Shown in pieces: positions 1-6,320 of a stretch of 7,592 nucleotides of DNA. Position numbers and translations under genes: made by a program. The stretch's first letter is position 1. Every line of letters begins with the position of its first letter. Source of the stretch: CBFDBT01 sp965603115 (GTDB taxonomy: Bacteria > Pseudomonadota > Alphaproteobacteria > Sphingomonadales > Kordiimonadaceae); contig CBFDBT010000129.1 in assembly GCA_965603115.1 (NCBI GenBank), forward strand, positions 1 through 7,592, in the 5' to 3' direction. The notes beneath the pieces were generated by a model. It ran no database searches, was not told the DNA's origin, and saw only the letters and a list, made by a program, of their open reading frames with translations.

Positions 1-1
1 T

Positions 2-433
2 GTTATTAATATCAATCTGGTTGGGACCTTTAATGTTCTCAGTCATGCGGCTGAGAAAATGGCCCTTAATGAACCGGATGAAAATGGTGAACGTGGTCTC
101 GTGATTAACACAGCTTCCATCGCGGCCTATGAAGGTCAGCCGGGACAAGTTGCTTATGCTGCCAGTAAAGGCGGTATCGTTGGTATGACCTTGCCTATCG
201 CCCGCGATTTGGCGCATTATGGAATTCGCAGCGTGACCATTGCACCTGGGTTATGTGAAACGCCTATTCTGGCAGGAGTAGCCCCTGAGGTTAAAGAAAG
301 TCTCGCCAAAGCCATACCTTTTCCAAAGCGTTTGTCAGAGCCATCAGAATTTGCAGACCTTGCTGCTCATATTGTTAAAAACGTTTATATCAACGGTGAA
401 ACTATCCGCCTTGATGGTGGGCTACGATTATAG
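2..433 (+). CDS. Short-chain dehydrogenase, type-2 3-hydroxyacyl-CoA dehydrogenase (HSD10-like), 3' part
   Basis: This is the C-terminal 143 residues of a cytosolic NAD-dependent short-chain dehydrogenase; the frame is open to the left edge, so the Rossmann nucleotide-binding half is missing. The visible part carries the classical SDR active site: Asn5 in NINLVGTFNV, Ser39 in INTAS, and Tyr52/Lys56 in YAASK. Recalled human HSD10 (261 residues) shares long stretches with it, including the NEP loop, SKGGIVGMTLPIARDLA, TIAPGL, PFP-RL and the NGE-IRLDG ending, so the subfamily call is strong. That family oxidises 3-hydroxyacyl-CoA esters (isoleucine and fatty-acid beta-oxidation), and some members also act on steroid alcohols. 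The Met codon at 59 is internal, not the start. The gene converges on the minus-strand operon with 15 bp between stop codons. A role in the same pathway is inferred from proximity only. Confidence 0.93.
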   Translation, partial: VININLVGTFNVLSHAAEKMALNEPDENGERGLVINTASIAAYEGQPGQVAYAASKGGIVGMTLPIARDLAHYGIRSVTIAPGLCETPILAGVAPEVKESLAKAIPFPKRLSEPSEFADLAAHIVKNVYINGETIRLDGGLRL

Positions 434-454
434 AGCTAGATACCAAGCCTATAA
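428..454. other. Weak inverted repeat spanning the two convergent stop codons
   Basis: TTATAG at 428-433 is mirrored by CTATAA at 449-454 across a 15-nt spacer. Each arm is the final Leu codon plus TAG stop of one of the two convergent genes, so both proteins end in Leu-stop. The arms are AT-rich and no U-tract follows on either strand, so a real intrinsic terminator is unlikely. No better terminator is visible in the gap. Confidence 0.3.
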
Positions 455-1441
455 ATTATAAATACGGGTCGCTGTGTCATGGAACAGAGCGGCCCTTTCT
501 GCTGGTGTGTAGGGTGCGCTCAAGCGCTTAAAAGCATTCCAAAGAACATGATAAGCGCAGCCAGTGCCATCGACAGGGAAATTACTCTCAAACATGCAAC
601 GCTCTGGACCAAACGTATCTATGCAGTGAAGATAATAGGGTGCCATGGCTTCAGCCAGTTCGATAGAAGACGCGGGTTTGTCACGCTTGTGCCAGCCAAA
701 GCCTGCAATTGTCATAGTCAGGCCTCCAAGCTTGACGACGACATTGTCGCAGGATGCTAGCTCTTGAATATGTTTTTTCCATATTTTATAAACCTCGTCG
801 CGTTGGCCTTGGTAGGGACCAATACCAAGCGCTCCGCCCACATGATTGAGTACGATGCGGGTTTCAGGAAAAGCGCGAGCTAAATCTGTTAATTCGGGTA
901 TCTGATGAAAGAAAAGCCATGCATCAAAGGTAAGGTCTCTTTTACCCAGTTGAGAAAACCCTTCGCGAAAGGAAGCATCACCGAGCAGCTTTTCTATTGG
1001 GTTTGTGTGGGCGTTATGAACGTCGTCGCTTTTGTCCCATGAGCTAGCATGGCGAATTCCCTTAAAGCGTGCGCTGGCCTGACTATGGGCTTCCAGCACC
1101 TCATCAACGGCTTTTCCGAGTGCAAGGTCTGCAAAGCTGACGATACCAGCCGCAATTTTAGTCCCTTGTGTGTCGCTCTGACTAGCAGCGGTGATTTGGT
1201 CAACAAAGCTTGTTTCACCCACTGGGCGCAAAGCCACAGGACCTTCTTTTTGGTATTGGGACAGGCATTCTACATAAACAGATTTGGTGACGCGGTGACC
1301 AGCTATGTCCTTGCGAAATTCATCTACGAGATACCGACTATTTTTAAAGTCCCACAAATGATGATGGGCATCACATATCTCAAGGTCCGGCTCTAATATG
1401 TCTTCAGTAGTTTGAGAGAGCCAGCTTTGTCGGTCGGTCAT
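449..1441 (-). CDS. Amidohydrolase-2 family TIM-barrel hydrolase (COG3618-like)
   Basis: A complete 330-residue protein of the amidohydrolase-2 family, whose members include lactonases (2-pyrone-4,6-dicarboxylate lactonase, fuconolactonase) and decarboxylases. Visible motifs are the first-strand metal-type DAHHHLWD with His26 and His28, FKGIRHASSWD around His131, FFHQ at 178-180, LNHVGG with His200, and a C-terminal RCMFESNFPVD at 281-291. In many relatives the last strand reads GSDWP with a catalytic or metal-binding Asp; here the aligned residue appears to be Asn287. No signal peptide is seen, so it is probably cytosolic. The ATG at 1441 has AGGA at 1450-1453 with an 8-nt spacer. It is the last gene of the four-gene minus-strand run, 37 bp after the SnoaL-like gene. 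Hydrolysis of a lactone or ring-cleavage product is a reasonable inference; the substrate is unknown. Confidence 0.9.
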   Translation of the reverse strand: MTDRQSWLSQTTEDILEPDLEICDAHHHLWDFKNSRYLVDEFRKDIAGHRVTKSVYVECLSQYQKEGPVALRPVGETSFVDQITAASQSDTQGTKIAAGIVSFADLALGKAVDEVLEAHSQASARFKGIRHASSWDKSDDVHNAHTNPIEKLLGDASFREGFSQLGKRDLTFDAWLFFHQIPELTDLARAFPETRIVLNHVGGALGIGPYQGQRDEVYKIWKKHIQELASCDNVVVKLGGLTMTIAGFGWHKRDKPASSIELAEAMAPYYLHCIDTFGPERCMFESNFPVDGTGCAYHVLWNAFKRLSAPYTPAERAALFHDTATRIYNL

Positions 1442-1472
1442 AGGTTAAGTCCTGATAATTTTAGTTAGGTAT

Positions 1473-1488
1473 AGCCCATTAAGGGGCT
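1473..1488 (-). other. Small intercistronic hairpin at the SnoaL-like stop codon
   Basis: AGCCC (1473-1477) and GGGCT (1484-1488) form a 5-bp GC-rich stem with a 6-nt loop holding the first two bases of the TAA stop codon of the upstream gene (1481-1479). No U-run follows on the transcribed strand, so it does not look like a terminator. It may be chance or a mild mRNA-processing or stability element. Confidence 0.25.
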
Positions 1489-1964
1489 GACATCTCGACA
1501 TCGGGAACTGGATTAAAATAATGAAGCGTGACACGGCGTTTGGCAATTTTCCACACTCCGTCCCGTCGCTCAAAATCGTCATTGTAGGTCGCGCCGACCA
1601 TTTGCACCACATCTTCCTTGTTCGCGCCCATACAGTCAACATCGCAAATTCCTGTGGCTTTGTCTGGCCCGTTGAAAGTTATTCGCAGGTTGGTGGTCAG
1701 GTGATGGGTTTCGCGCCACACCGGATAGAGAATATTATCAACAGCGTCCTGAATGCCATCATGACCGGTGAAACTTCCAAAAGGAGGGCCAATTTCCCAT
1801 ACAGCGTCTTCGTGCCATATGCCAATAAAGCGGCCCCAGTCATGGCTGTCAAAACCGATGGAATAGTCGCTCACCAGGTCTCTCATGGCTGCGCGGCTTT
1901 CCAGTTCATCTATGCGCTGCAAGAGCTCTGCAACCTGGTCTTTCAGTGCCTGTGACTCACTCAT
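1479..1964 (-). CDS. SnoaL-like / NTF2-fold protein
   Basis: A 161-residue protein with the layout of SnoaL-like (NTF2-fold) polypeptides. The N-terminal helix (about residues 3-26) has heptad-like Leu/Val/Ile spacing and could form a short coiled coil. It is followed by RDLVSDYSIGFDSHDW (28-43), FIGIWHEDAVWE (46-57), a HHLTTN strand (87-92), and a closing YNDDFERRDGVWKIAKRR segment (117-134), the usual C-terminal strands. The fold gives a small cone-shaped pocket used by isomerases, dehydratases, hydrolases and ring-hydroxylating oxygenase beta subunits; no alpha subunit is present here, so a stand-alone role is more likely. The start at 1964 has AGGA at 1971-1974, abutting the TAA stop of the flavoprotein gene, which suggests coupled translation. 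Fold call firm; reaction unknown. Confidence 0.85.
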   Translation of the reverse strand: MSESQALKDQVAELLQRIDELESRAAMRDLVSDYSIGFDSHDWGRFIGIWHEDAVWEIGPPFGSFTGHDGIQDAVDNILYPVWRETHHLTTNLRITFNGPDKATGICDVDCMGANKEDVVQMVGATYNDDFERRDGVWKIAKRRVTLHYFNPVPDVEMSAP

Positions 1965-1977
1965 GATCTTTCCTTTA
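1965..1977 (-). promoter_or_regulatory. Shine-Dalgarno site abutting the upstream stop codon
   Basis: On the minus strand the flavoprotein stop TAA (1977-1975) is followed directly by AGGAAAGATC and then ATG at 1964. The AGGA core has a 6-nt spacer. This arrangement lets ribosomes finishing the flavoprotein re-initiate at once on the SnoaL-like gene. Confidence 0.7.
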
Positions 1978-3717
1978 CGTTGCGCTTAGGTGAGCGGCAT
2001 TGGCTGCAATATAGCCAAATGTACAAGATAACCCTAGCGGGCAACCAGCACCCCAATAGGCATCACGGGAAGGTGAGGAGATACAGTTACCTACACCATA
2101 AAGGCCGGGGATAGGTTCCCCATCAGTGTTTAACACCTGCGCATCAGCATTGATGATGGGGCCACCGTTGGTATCCAGCGCGCCAGCACCTAGAATAATA
2201 GCATAATAAGGCCCTTCGCTGCGAAGTGGGTGCATCGTTACAACAGGGTAAGGATTAGCTTCCCACTCGGTGCCGCTCTGCATGGGGGAGAAAGCCCCGA
2301 ACCATTCGGTGTCATAACCCGCGCCGCCGCGGTTAAAGTCCTCATCCTTGCCTGAGCGCGCAAATTCGTTATAGCGGTGTACAGTTTGTGTCAGTTGGGA
2401 AGCAAAATTGGCATCAAGAGACACATCTCCAGTTTTAGGGGCCAAGTCTTTAAGACGTGCCTCAATGGCTTGCGTAAGTTCAGCTATAGTATTGCCAGTT
2501 AAGACATGTGAATTTTCTGTGCCAGCTGCTGGAATAGGGTAAACCCCGCCAAAAAGCTCAGCCGAACGCTTGTCATAGACCATAAACATCAACTGGTTCG
2601 GATGTTCGGCTTGTGATGAATCGTAAAGACCATGCACTTCGGTTCTGTCATTATAGTTGCGGTTTTCATTGACAGCACGAACGCCGTATTTGTTGACTTG
2701 AAGAGCGGAATCTCCCGGTGGGTAAAAAACACCGCCAGCCAAATAGCGATAATCAAGAGCCTCTTCCAAGACGACTTGTGTGCGCCAAGCACCAGATAGA
2801 TTGCCTATGCTGGCTCCTGCTTTGCCTGCGATATTAATGAAGTCACCTGTCGACATGGAGATTGCGCAAGCGCCATACATGTGACTTTTTTGATTACGGT
2901 CAACGGCTGATGGATTGTGGGCATATCCTCCAGTGCCAAAGATAACGCCCTTGGAGGCTTTTATAGCAACCATTTTACCGTCACTCATGGTTTCAATACC
3001 AATGACCCGACCACTTTCGTCTTGAATAACGCTCACCGCTTCATGACCAAATAATGTGGAAATAGCACGTTCATTAACGGCATTTTCCATCTGTTCCATC
3101 ATATCAACGCCTGAGCCAATCGTGCCATCAGAGGTGACAGGGCCTAGCGCGCGACCTGCGGGCACTTTGTTTTCTGGTACATGGTCAAGATAATCTGTTG
3201 CTGCCTTGTCTAAGGCGAACATCCGCCATTCAGCGGTATTTAAGGCCTTTGTCTCGCGCAAGAAATCGATGGCATTTGAGCCATTGTCATAAAAGGCTTC
3301 AAGTAGACTATAGGCATGTTCACTCAGTCCTAAATTTTCACTGTCTGCGTTATAATGCTCAGGAAAGGAAAAACGAGCCAAATATTTAAGACAATCTTCT
3401 TTGCTATCTTCGATGCCACGTTCTTTGAGGGTGAAGTTATTTGGTACCCATAAAACCCCAGCTGTTTTCGCTGATGTACCGCCAAAACCCCCTGCTTTTT
3501 CAACAATGATAACATTGCTGCCTTTGTCGTGGGCAGTAATAGCGGCGGTAGCAGCACCTATGCCACTGCCGACAACTACTATATCGGCACTGTGATCCCA
3601 GTGTTTGTTAGATGTTGAACAGGCAGAGGTTGCTGATCCAAGGCCTAAAACTGCGGTGGCAGCACCTGCCCCTGTTAAAGCTTGACGTCGTGTAATGGCT
3701 TTATTTAATTTGCTCAT
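1975..3717 (-). CDS. Tat-exported FAD-dependent oxidoreductase, KstD / fumarate-reductase flavoprotein family
   Basis: A 580-residue flavoprotein of the family that holds 3-ketosteroid delta-1-dehydrogenases, 4-oxocyclohexanecarboxylate desaturases and soluble fumarate/urocanate reductases. The N-terminus has a twin-arginine motif ITRRQAL (8-14) and a hydrophobic stretch to about residue 31, ending ATSAC with Cys33; this predicts Tat export and possibly, though with a poor lipobox, lipidation. The FAD dinucleotide motif is VVVGSGIGAA (47-56) with Glu73 ending the second strand, then GGTSAKTAG (79-87) and KGVIFGTGGY (256-265). The substrate-side block has GPYYA (502-506), and the C-terminal FAD block is GLYGVGN (538-544) and GAGCPLGLSCTFGYIAA (557-571), close to KstD layouts. 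The start at 3717 has two tandem AGGAC Shine-Dalgarno copies. It lies 68 bp after the CoA ligase and 10 bp before the SnoaL-like gene. Ring-ketone desaturation is favoured over fumarate reduction; the substrate is uncertain. Confidence 0.9.
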   Translation of the reverse strand: MSKLNKAITRRQALTGAGAATAVLGLGSATSACSTSNKHWDHSADIVVVGSGIGAATAAITAHDKGSNVIIVEKAGGFGGTSAKTAGVLWVPNNFTLKERGIEDSKEDCLKYLARFSFPEHYNADSENLGLSEHAYSLLEAFYDNGSNAIDFLRETKALNTAEWRMFALDKAATDYLDHVPENKVPAGRALGPVTSDGTIGSGVDMMEQMENAVNERAISTLFGHEAVSVIQDESGRVIGIETMSDGKMVAIKASKGVIFGTGGYAHNPSAVDRNQKSHMYGACAISMSTGDFINIAGKAGASIGNLSGAWRTQVVLEEALDYRYLAGGVFYPPGDSALQVNKYGVRAVNENRNYNDRTEVHGLYDSSQAEHPNQLMFMVYDKRSAELFGGVYPIPAAGTENSHVLTGNTIAELTQAIEARLKDLAPKTGDVSLDANFASQLTQTVHRYNEFARSGKDEDFNRGGAGYDTEWFGAFSPMQSGTEWEANPYPVVTMHPLRSEGPYYAIILGAGALDTNGGPIINADAQVLNTDGEPIPGLYGVGNCISSPSRDAYWGAGCPLGLSCTFGYIAANAAHLSAT

Positions 3718-3733
3718 GTCTCTGTCCTGTCCT
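3718..3733 (-). promoter_or_regulatory. Tandem Shine-Dalgarno copies before the flavoprotein gene
   Basis: The minus strand reads AGGACAGGACAGAGAC just before ATG at 3717. The nearer AGGA has a 7-nt spacer and is well placed; the farther one, 12 nt away, is a direct repeat of the same pentamer. This supports the chosen start, which also gives a complete Tat signal. Confidence 0.6.
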
Positions 3734-3748
3734 TTTACTTATTGTCTA

Positions 3749-3762
3749 TAAGGCGATCCTTA
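3749..3762 (-). other. Small hairpin in the ligase-flavoprotein gap
   Basis: TAAGG (3749-3753) and CCTTA (3758-3762) form a 5-bp stem with a 4-nt loop in the 68-bp gap. No U-tract follows on the minus strand, so it should not stop transcription of the operon. Its function, if any, is unknown. Confidence 0.25.
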
Positions 3763-3785
3763 AAATTCCAGTTATTGCAGTGGTG

Positions 3786-5447
3786 TTACTTCTTGAGAAC
3801 GATATCAGAGTCTTCAAGGTCCCAACAATCAGCTGTGACACCTTCTTGTTTGAGCTTAAACTTCTCAACACGTTCACTGGGTGTTTTAGGCATTTCATCA
3901 CGAATGGCGATGTAGCGCGGAATGGCGAAATAGGCTAGACGCGGGATGCACCAATTTATGATTTCTTCGTGGCTGAGAGTGTGCCCATCTTTTAAGACAA
4001 CAACAGCTTTCACATCTTCTTCACCAACGTCTGATGGCACACCGACGATGGCAGATTCTAAAACTGAATCGTGTGAACTGATAACAGACTCGACCTCAAA
4101 GGAAGATATGTTTTCACCACGACGACGCAGTGCCTGTTTCTTGCGGTCAACAAAATAGAAATACCCATCTTCATCCATGCGACCCAAGTCACCAGTATGA
4201 ATCCAGCCGTCTTGAATAAGCTCTGCTGTTGCTTCGGGGTTGTTATAATATCCGCTGGTGCCAACATCTTCATTGGGCGCACGGGCAACAAATTCACCGA
4301 GGCTTCCCGGCTTACATTCGTTGTTTTCGTCATCAACGATCAATACTTCCCATCCAGTAATAGGCTTGCCACATGAACCAGCACGTGGCTCATCATATGG
4401 GCTCGCGAGACAGCAGTAACATTCTGTCATGCCGTAAACTTCCATGATCTTGGTATTGAAGCGCTTTTGGAAAGCATTCCATTCGTCTAGTGGTGCAGCC
4501 GCGCCCACCATCAAACGCAAAGGATTGTCGCCATCATTTTCTTTTTCGTCCTGCTTGAGAAGAATAGGGATGATGCCGCCAATATAGTTGGCTTCTGTAC
4601 ATTCATATTTACGGCAATCGTCCCACAAACGACTAGCAGAAAAACGGTCAACGATAACGGCTTTGGCGTCGGCGAGTATTGCAGGGCCCACAGTAATACC
4701 TTGAGCGTTACCATGGAAGAATGGAAGACCTGTGTATAATACGTCGTCTTCAGTATACCGTCCGTATTGAACTGCGCTTGACCAAATATCATACCAATAG
4801 TGATGGCTCATTTCCACACCTTTGGACACACCTGTTGTACCAGATGTAAATAGGATAGAGGCCATATCATTATAATTAACTTTAACGTCAGGTTTTGTAT
4901 CAGGGTGATCGCTGAATTCTGCGTATGTCATATTCTCAAAACCATCAAGCGTCGGCATCGTTGCATGCTCGCCCTTTGTGTCTATCGAGATGACTTGTTT
5001 AACGGTTGTTAAATCACCAGCAACATTTTCTAGGTTGCCATGAAATTGGGTGTCAGTAATGAGTGCTACACAATCAGAATGGACAATCTGATGGACAAGA
5101 CCAGTGCCCTTTAATGCTGAATTAATTGGTACCTCTACAGCGCCAATTTTATTAAGGCCAAACCAAGAATATAAAAACTCAGGGCAGTTAGGTAGCATGA
5201 TAGCAACCTTATCGCCTTTTTTAATGCCTAGGGCAGTGAAGCCATTAGCAGCCTTGTTGATGTTGCTATTAAATTCACGCAATGTGATTGGATCATCAGC
5301 AAACTGAAAGACAACATGGTCGGGTCGCTGTGAGGCTTTATCTTCGATTATGTCGGTTAGAACACGCTCTTCTTTTGTATATTCTTGCATATTCCAGCTC
5401 GCCCATTTGGCAGCATGTTTTTCAAATTTATCGTCCCACTGTCCCAT
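3786..5447 (-). CDS. Acyl-CoA synthetase, AMP-binding family (CaiC-like)
   Basis: A complete 553-residue ANL-superfamily enzyme that should activate a carboxylic acid with ATP and attach CoA, via an acyl-adenylate. Core motifs in order: A3 LFTSGTTGVSKG (199-210), A5 YGMTE (338-342), A7 HTGD (417-420), A8 hinge DRKKQALRRRGENISSFEVE (434-453), and the C-terminal A10 region PKTPSERVEKFKL (520-532). The RRRGENISSFEVE hinge is typical of crotonobetaine/carnitine-CoA-ligase-like proteins. At A10 the usual catalytic Lys of the G-K pair appears as Arg526, with Lys529 three residues on. No signal peptide is present; it should be cytosolic. The ATG at 5447 has AGGA at 5455-5458 with a 7-nt spacer. It is the first gene of the four-gene run and follows a 152-bp gap with a large hairpin. 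The acid substrate cannot be deduced. Confidence 0.92.
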   Translation of the reverse strand: MGQWDDKFEKHAAKWASWNMQEYTKEERVLTDIIEDKASQRPDHVVFQFADDPITLREFNSNINKAANGFTALGIKKGDKVAIMLPNCPEFLYSWFGLNKIGAVEVPINSALKGTGLVHQIVHSDCVALITDTQFHGNLENVAGDLTTVKQVISIDTKGEHATMPTLDGFENMTYAEFSDHPDTKPDVKVNYNDMASILFTSGTTGVSKGVEMSHHYWYDIWSSAVQYGRYTEDDVLYTGLPFFHGNAQGITVGPAILADAKAVIVDRFSASRLWDDCRKYECTEANYIGGIIPILLKQDEKENDGDNPLRLMVGAAAPLDEWNAFQKRFNTKIMEVYGMTECYCCLASPYDEPRAGSCGKPITGWEVLIVDDENNECKPGSLGEFVARAPNEDVGTSGYYNNPEATAELIQDGWIHTGDLGRMDEDGYFYFVDRKKQALRRRGENISSFEVESVISSHDSVLESAIVGVPSDVGEEDVKAVVVLKDGHTLSHEEIINWCIPRLAYFAIPRYIAIRDEMPKTPSERVEKFKLKQEGVTADCWDLEDSDIVLKK

Positions 5448-5494
5448 ATCGAATTCCTAGTTATATTGAAAATTTAAGTAATGGTAGAATGTTA

Positions 5495-5554
5495 GCTATT
5501 TCCACCAGAAACGGATGCTTGCGGTAACAAGCATGGTATTTCTGGTGGTTTAGC
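5495..5554. other. Large nested inverted repeat upstream of the CoA ligase
   Basis: Three coaxial stems can form: GCTA (5495-5498) with TAGC (5551-5554); CCACCAGAAA (5502-5511) with TTTCTGGTGG (5539-5548), a perfect 10-bp match; and ATGCTTG (5515-5521) with CAAGCAT (5528-5534), a perfect 7-bp match around a 6-nt loop. They are separated by small internal loops of 3/2 and 3/4 nt. On the minus strand no U-run follows, so it is not a standard intrinsic terminator. It lies in the leader of the ligase operon, 47 bp before the start codon at its nearest edge. It could be an operator, an mRNA processing or stability element, a palindromic repeat of the genome, or a structured leader. No convincing promoter is visible between it and the ligase. 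Confidence 0.75.
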
Positions 5555-5570
5555 CCCCAACCATTTTAGC

Positions 5571-5601
5571 AAAATCCCAACTGATTACTTTATTGGGTTT
5601 T
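5571..5601 (-). terminator. Possible weak intrinsic terminator after the PNPOx-like gene
   Basis: On the minus strand AAAACCCAA (5601-5593), a 12-nt loop, then TTGGGATTTT (5580-5571) gives a 5-bp core stem flanked by A/U pairs with one bulge and a short T-run. It begins inside the stop codon. The loop is long and the stem short, so termination would be partial at best. Confidence 0.3.
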
Positions 5602-6199
5602 ACACAACGTCGTGCGGCTTGCTCATTTCGTACTGTTCGTTGAACCAGACACCACGTTCATATGAGTTCACCATTTTGCCGAAGTCCCATGACGTTGGTG
5701 AATTCTTATTAGGAATCACCTTGATGATAGCTCTGTTAGGCGTGTGTACACCTGTAAAAGCGGCTTGGCGCATCTCTTCATCGTCTTTTAGGTCATACCA
5801 GTATTTGTCGATGATTGCCCAGTGCACCTTTTTCATCAACTCTTCATCGGTTGATATTTCTGCATTACCAATGATCTGGATTGACTTCTGGCGCTTGGCG
5901 TTTGAACCATCATTACAGATACTGACGGAAATCTTCGGGTTCACCAACAGCTGATCAATCTTTTGGCGGTATTTCTTCACGCTGCTGATATAGACAAACC
6001 CGTCTTCCAGCACGACATAGAACATCGGTGTTACGATAGGGTAACCATACCTGGAAATATGGGACATGAAACAATAACAATTGTGCTTATAAAGGGCTTC
6101 AAATTCATCCTGTTCCATCGGATAGTCTACGTTGACATTAACCTGTTCAAGTTTCACCGGGTCAAATACCGGGGCTGACTCATCTTCTGTAGTACTCAT
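5600..6199 (-). CDS. Pyridoxamine 5'-phosphate oxidase family (split-barrel flavin-binding) protein
   Basis: A 199-residue protein with the split beta-barrel pattern of the PNPOx-like superfamily. A short acidic N-terminus is followed by the first barrel strands NCYCFMSHISRYGYPIVTPMF (40-60), VLEDGFVYISS (63-73), the helix KKYRQKIDQLLVNPKISVSI (75-94), KSIQIIGNAEIST (105-117), and a C-terminal RAIIKVIPNK strand (156-165) leading to SWDFGKM. Such proteins bind FMN, F420, heme or biliverdin and reduce or sense small ligands; the length and the unlike C-terminus argue against a true vitamin B6 oxidase. The frame is open to an ATG at 6304, but I chose 6199 because AAGGAG (6207-6212) sits 7 nt upstream and the extra 35 residues look non-coding. 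It is on the same strand as the operon, 152 bp upstream of the ligase. Cofactor and substrate unknown. Confidence 0.85.
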   Translation of the reverse strand: MSTTEDESAPVFDPVKLEQVNVNVDYPMEQDEFEALYKHNCYCFMSHISRYGYPIVTPMFYVVLEDGFVYISSVKKYRQKIDQLLVNPKISVSICNDGSNAKRQKSIQIIGNAEISTDEELMKKVHWAIIDKYWYDLKDDEEMRQAAFTGVHTPNRAIIKVIPNKNSPTSWDFGKMVNSYERGVWFNEQYEMSKPHDVV

Positions 6200-6212
6200 A
6201 TAGCGTCTCCTT
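6200..6212 (-). promoter_or_regulatory. Shine-Dalgarno site that decides the PNPOx-like start
   Basis: AAGGAG on the minus strand (6212-6207) with a 7-nt spacer to ATG at 6199. No comparable site precedes the upstream in-frame ATG at 6304, so 6199 is the better start. Confidence 0.75.
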
Positions 6213-6221
6213 AATTTAAAG

Positions 6222-6238
6222 GGTCTGTGGATCAGACC
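6222..6238 (-). other. Leader hairpin upstream of the PNPOx-like gene
   Basis: GGTCTG (6222-6227) and CAGACC (6233-6238) form a perfect 6-bp GC-rich stem with a 5-nt loop, ending 9 nt before the AAGGAG site in the minus-strand mRNA. It could modulate translation, act as a small operator in DNA, or be a weak stop for readthrough from the quinoprotein gene; only an A/T-rich stretch, not a clean U-run, follows. Confidence 0.45.
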
Positions 6239-6320
6239 TGACTTTGGGATTAAAGTGGTGCCACCTTCCCCCCATTGTTCCCAGAAGTTGGTGACGATAA
6301 TCATTTTGAATTATGTTCAA

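Noticed and set aside
1521..1955. Long plus-strand open frame opposite the SnoaL-like gene
   Set aside because: It mirrors a well-supported minus-strand gene, has no recognisable domain and no good ribosome site; the same holds for the other open frames antisense to or out of frame with the operon genes.
1479..1964. Ring-hydroxylating dioxygenase beta subunit
   Set aside because: The fold is shared, but no alpha subunit, ferredoxin or reductase gene is nearby and the sequence matches general SnoaL-like proteins better.
5451..5456. EcoRI-type GAATTC beside the ligase ribosome site, considered as a cloning junction
   Set aside because: Sequence on both sides fits one continuous leader with a normal ribosome site; a single six-base site is expected by chance.
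5288..5527. Plus-strand open frame running from the ligase 5' end into the leader
   Set aside because: It overlaps the ligase N-terminus and the large palindrome, shows no domain, and its composition looks like an antisense shadow.
6200..6304. N-terminal extension of the PNPOx-like protein from an upstream ATG at 6304
   Set aside because: The 35 extra residues resemble no family N-terminus, include a hairpin and ribosome site in DNA, and the ATG at 6199 has a strong, well-spaced AAGGAG.
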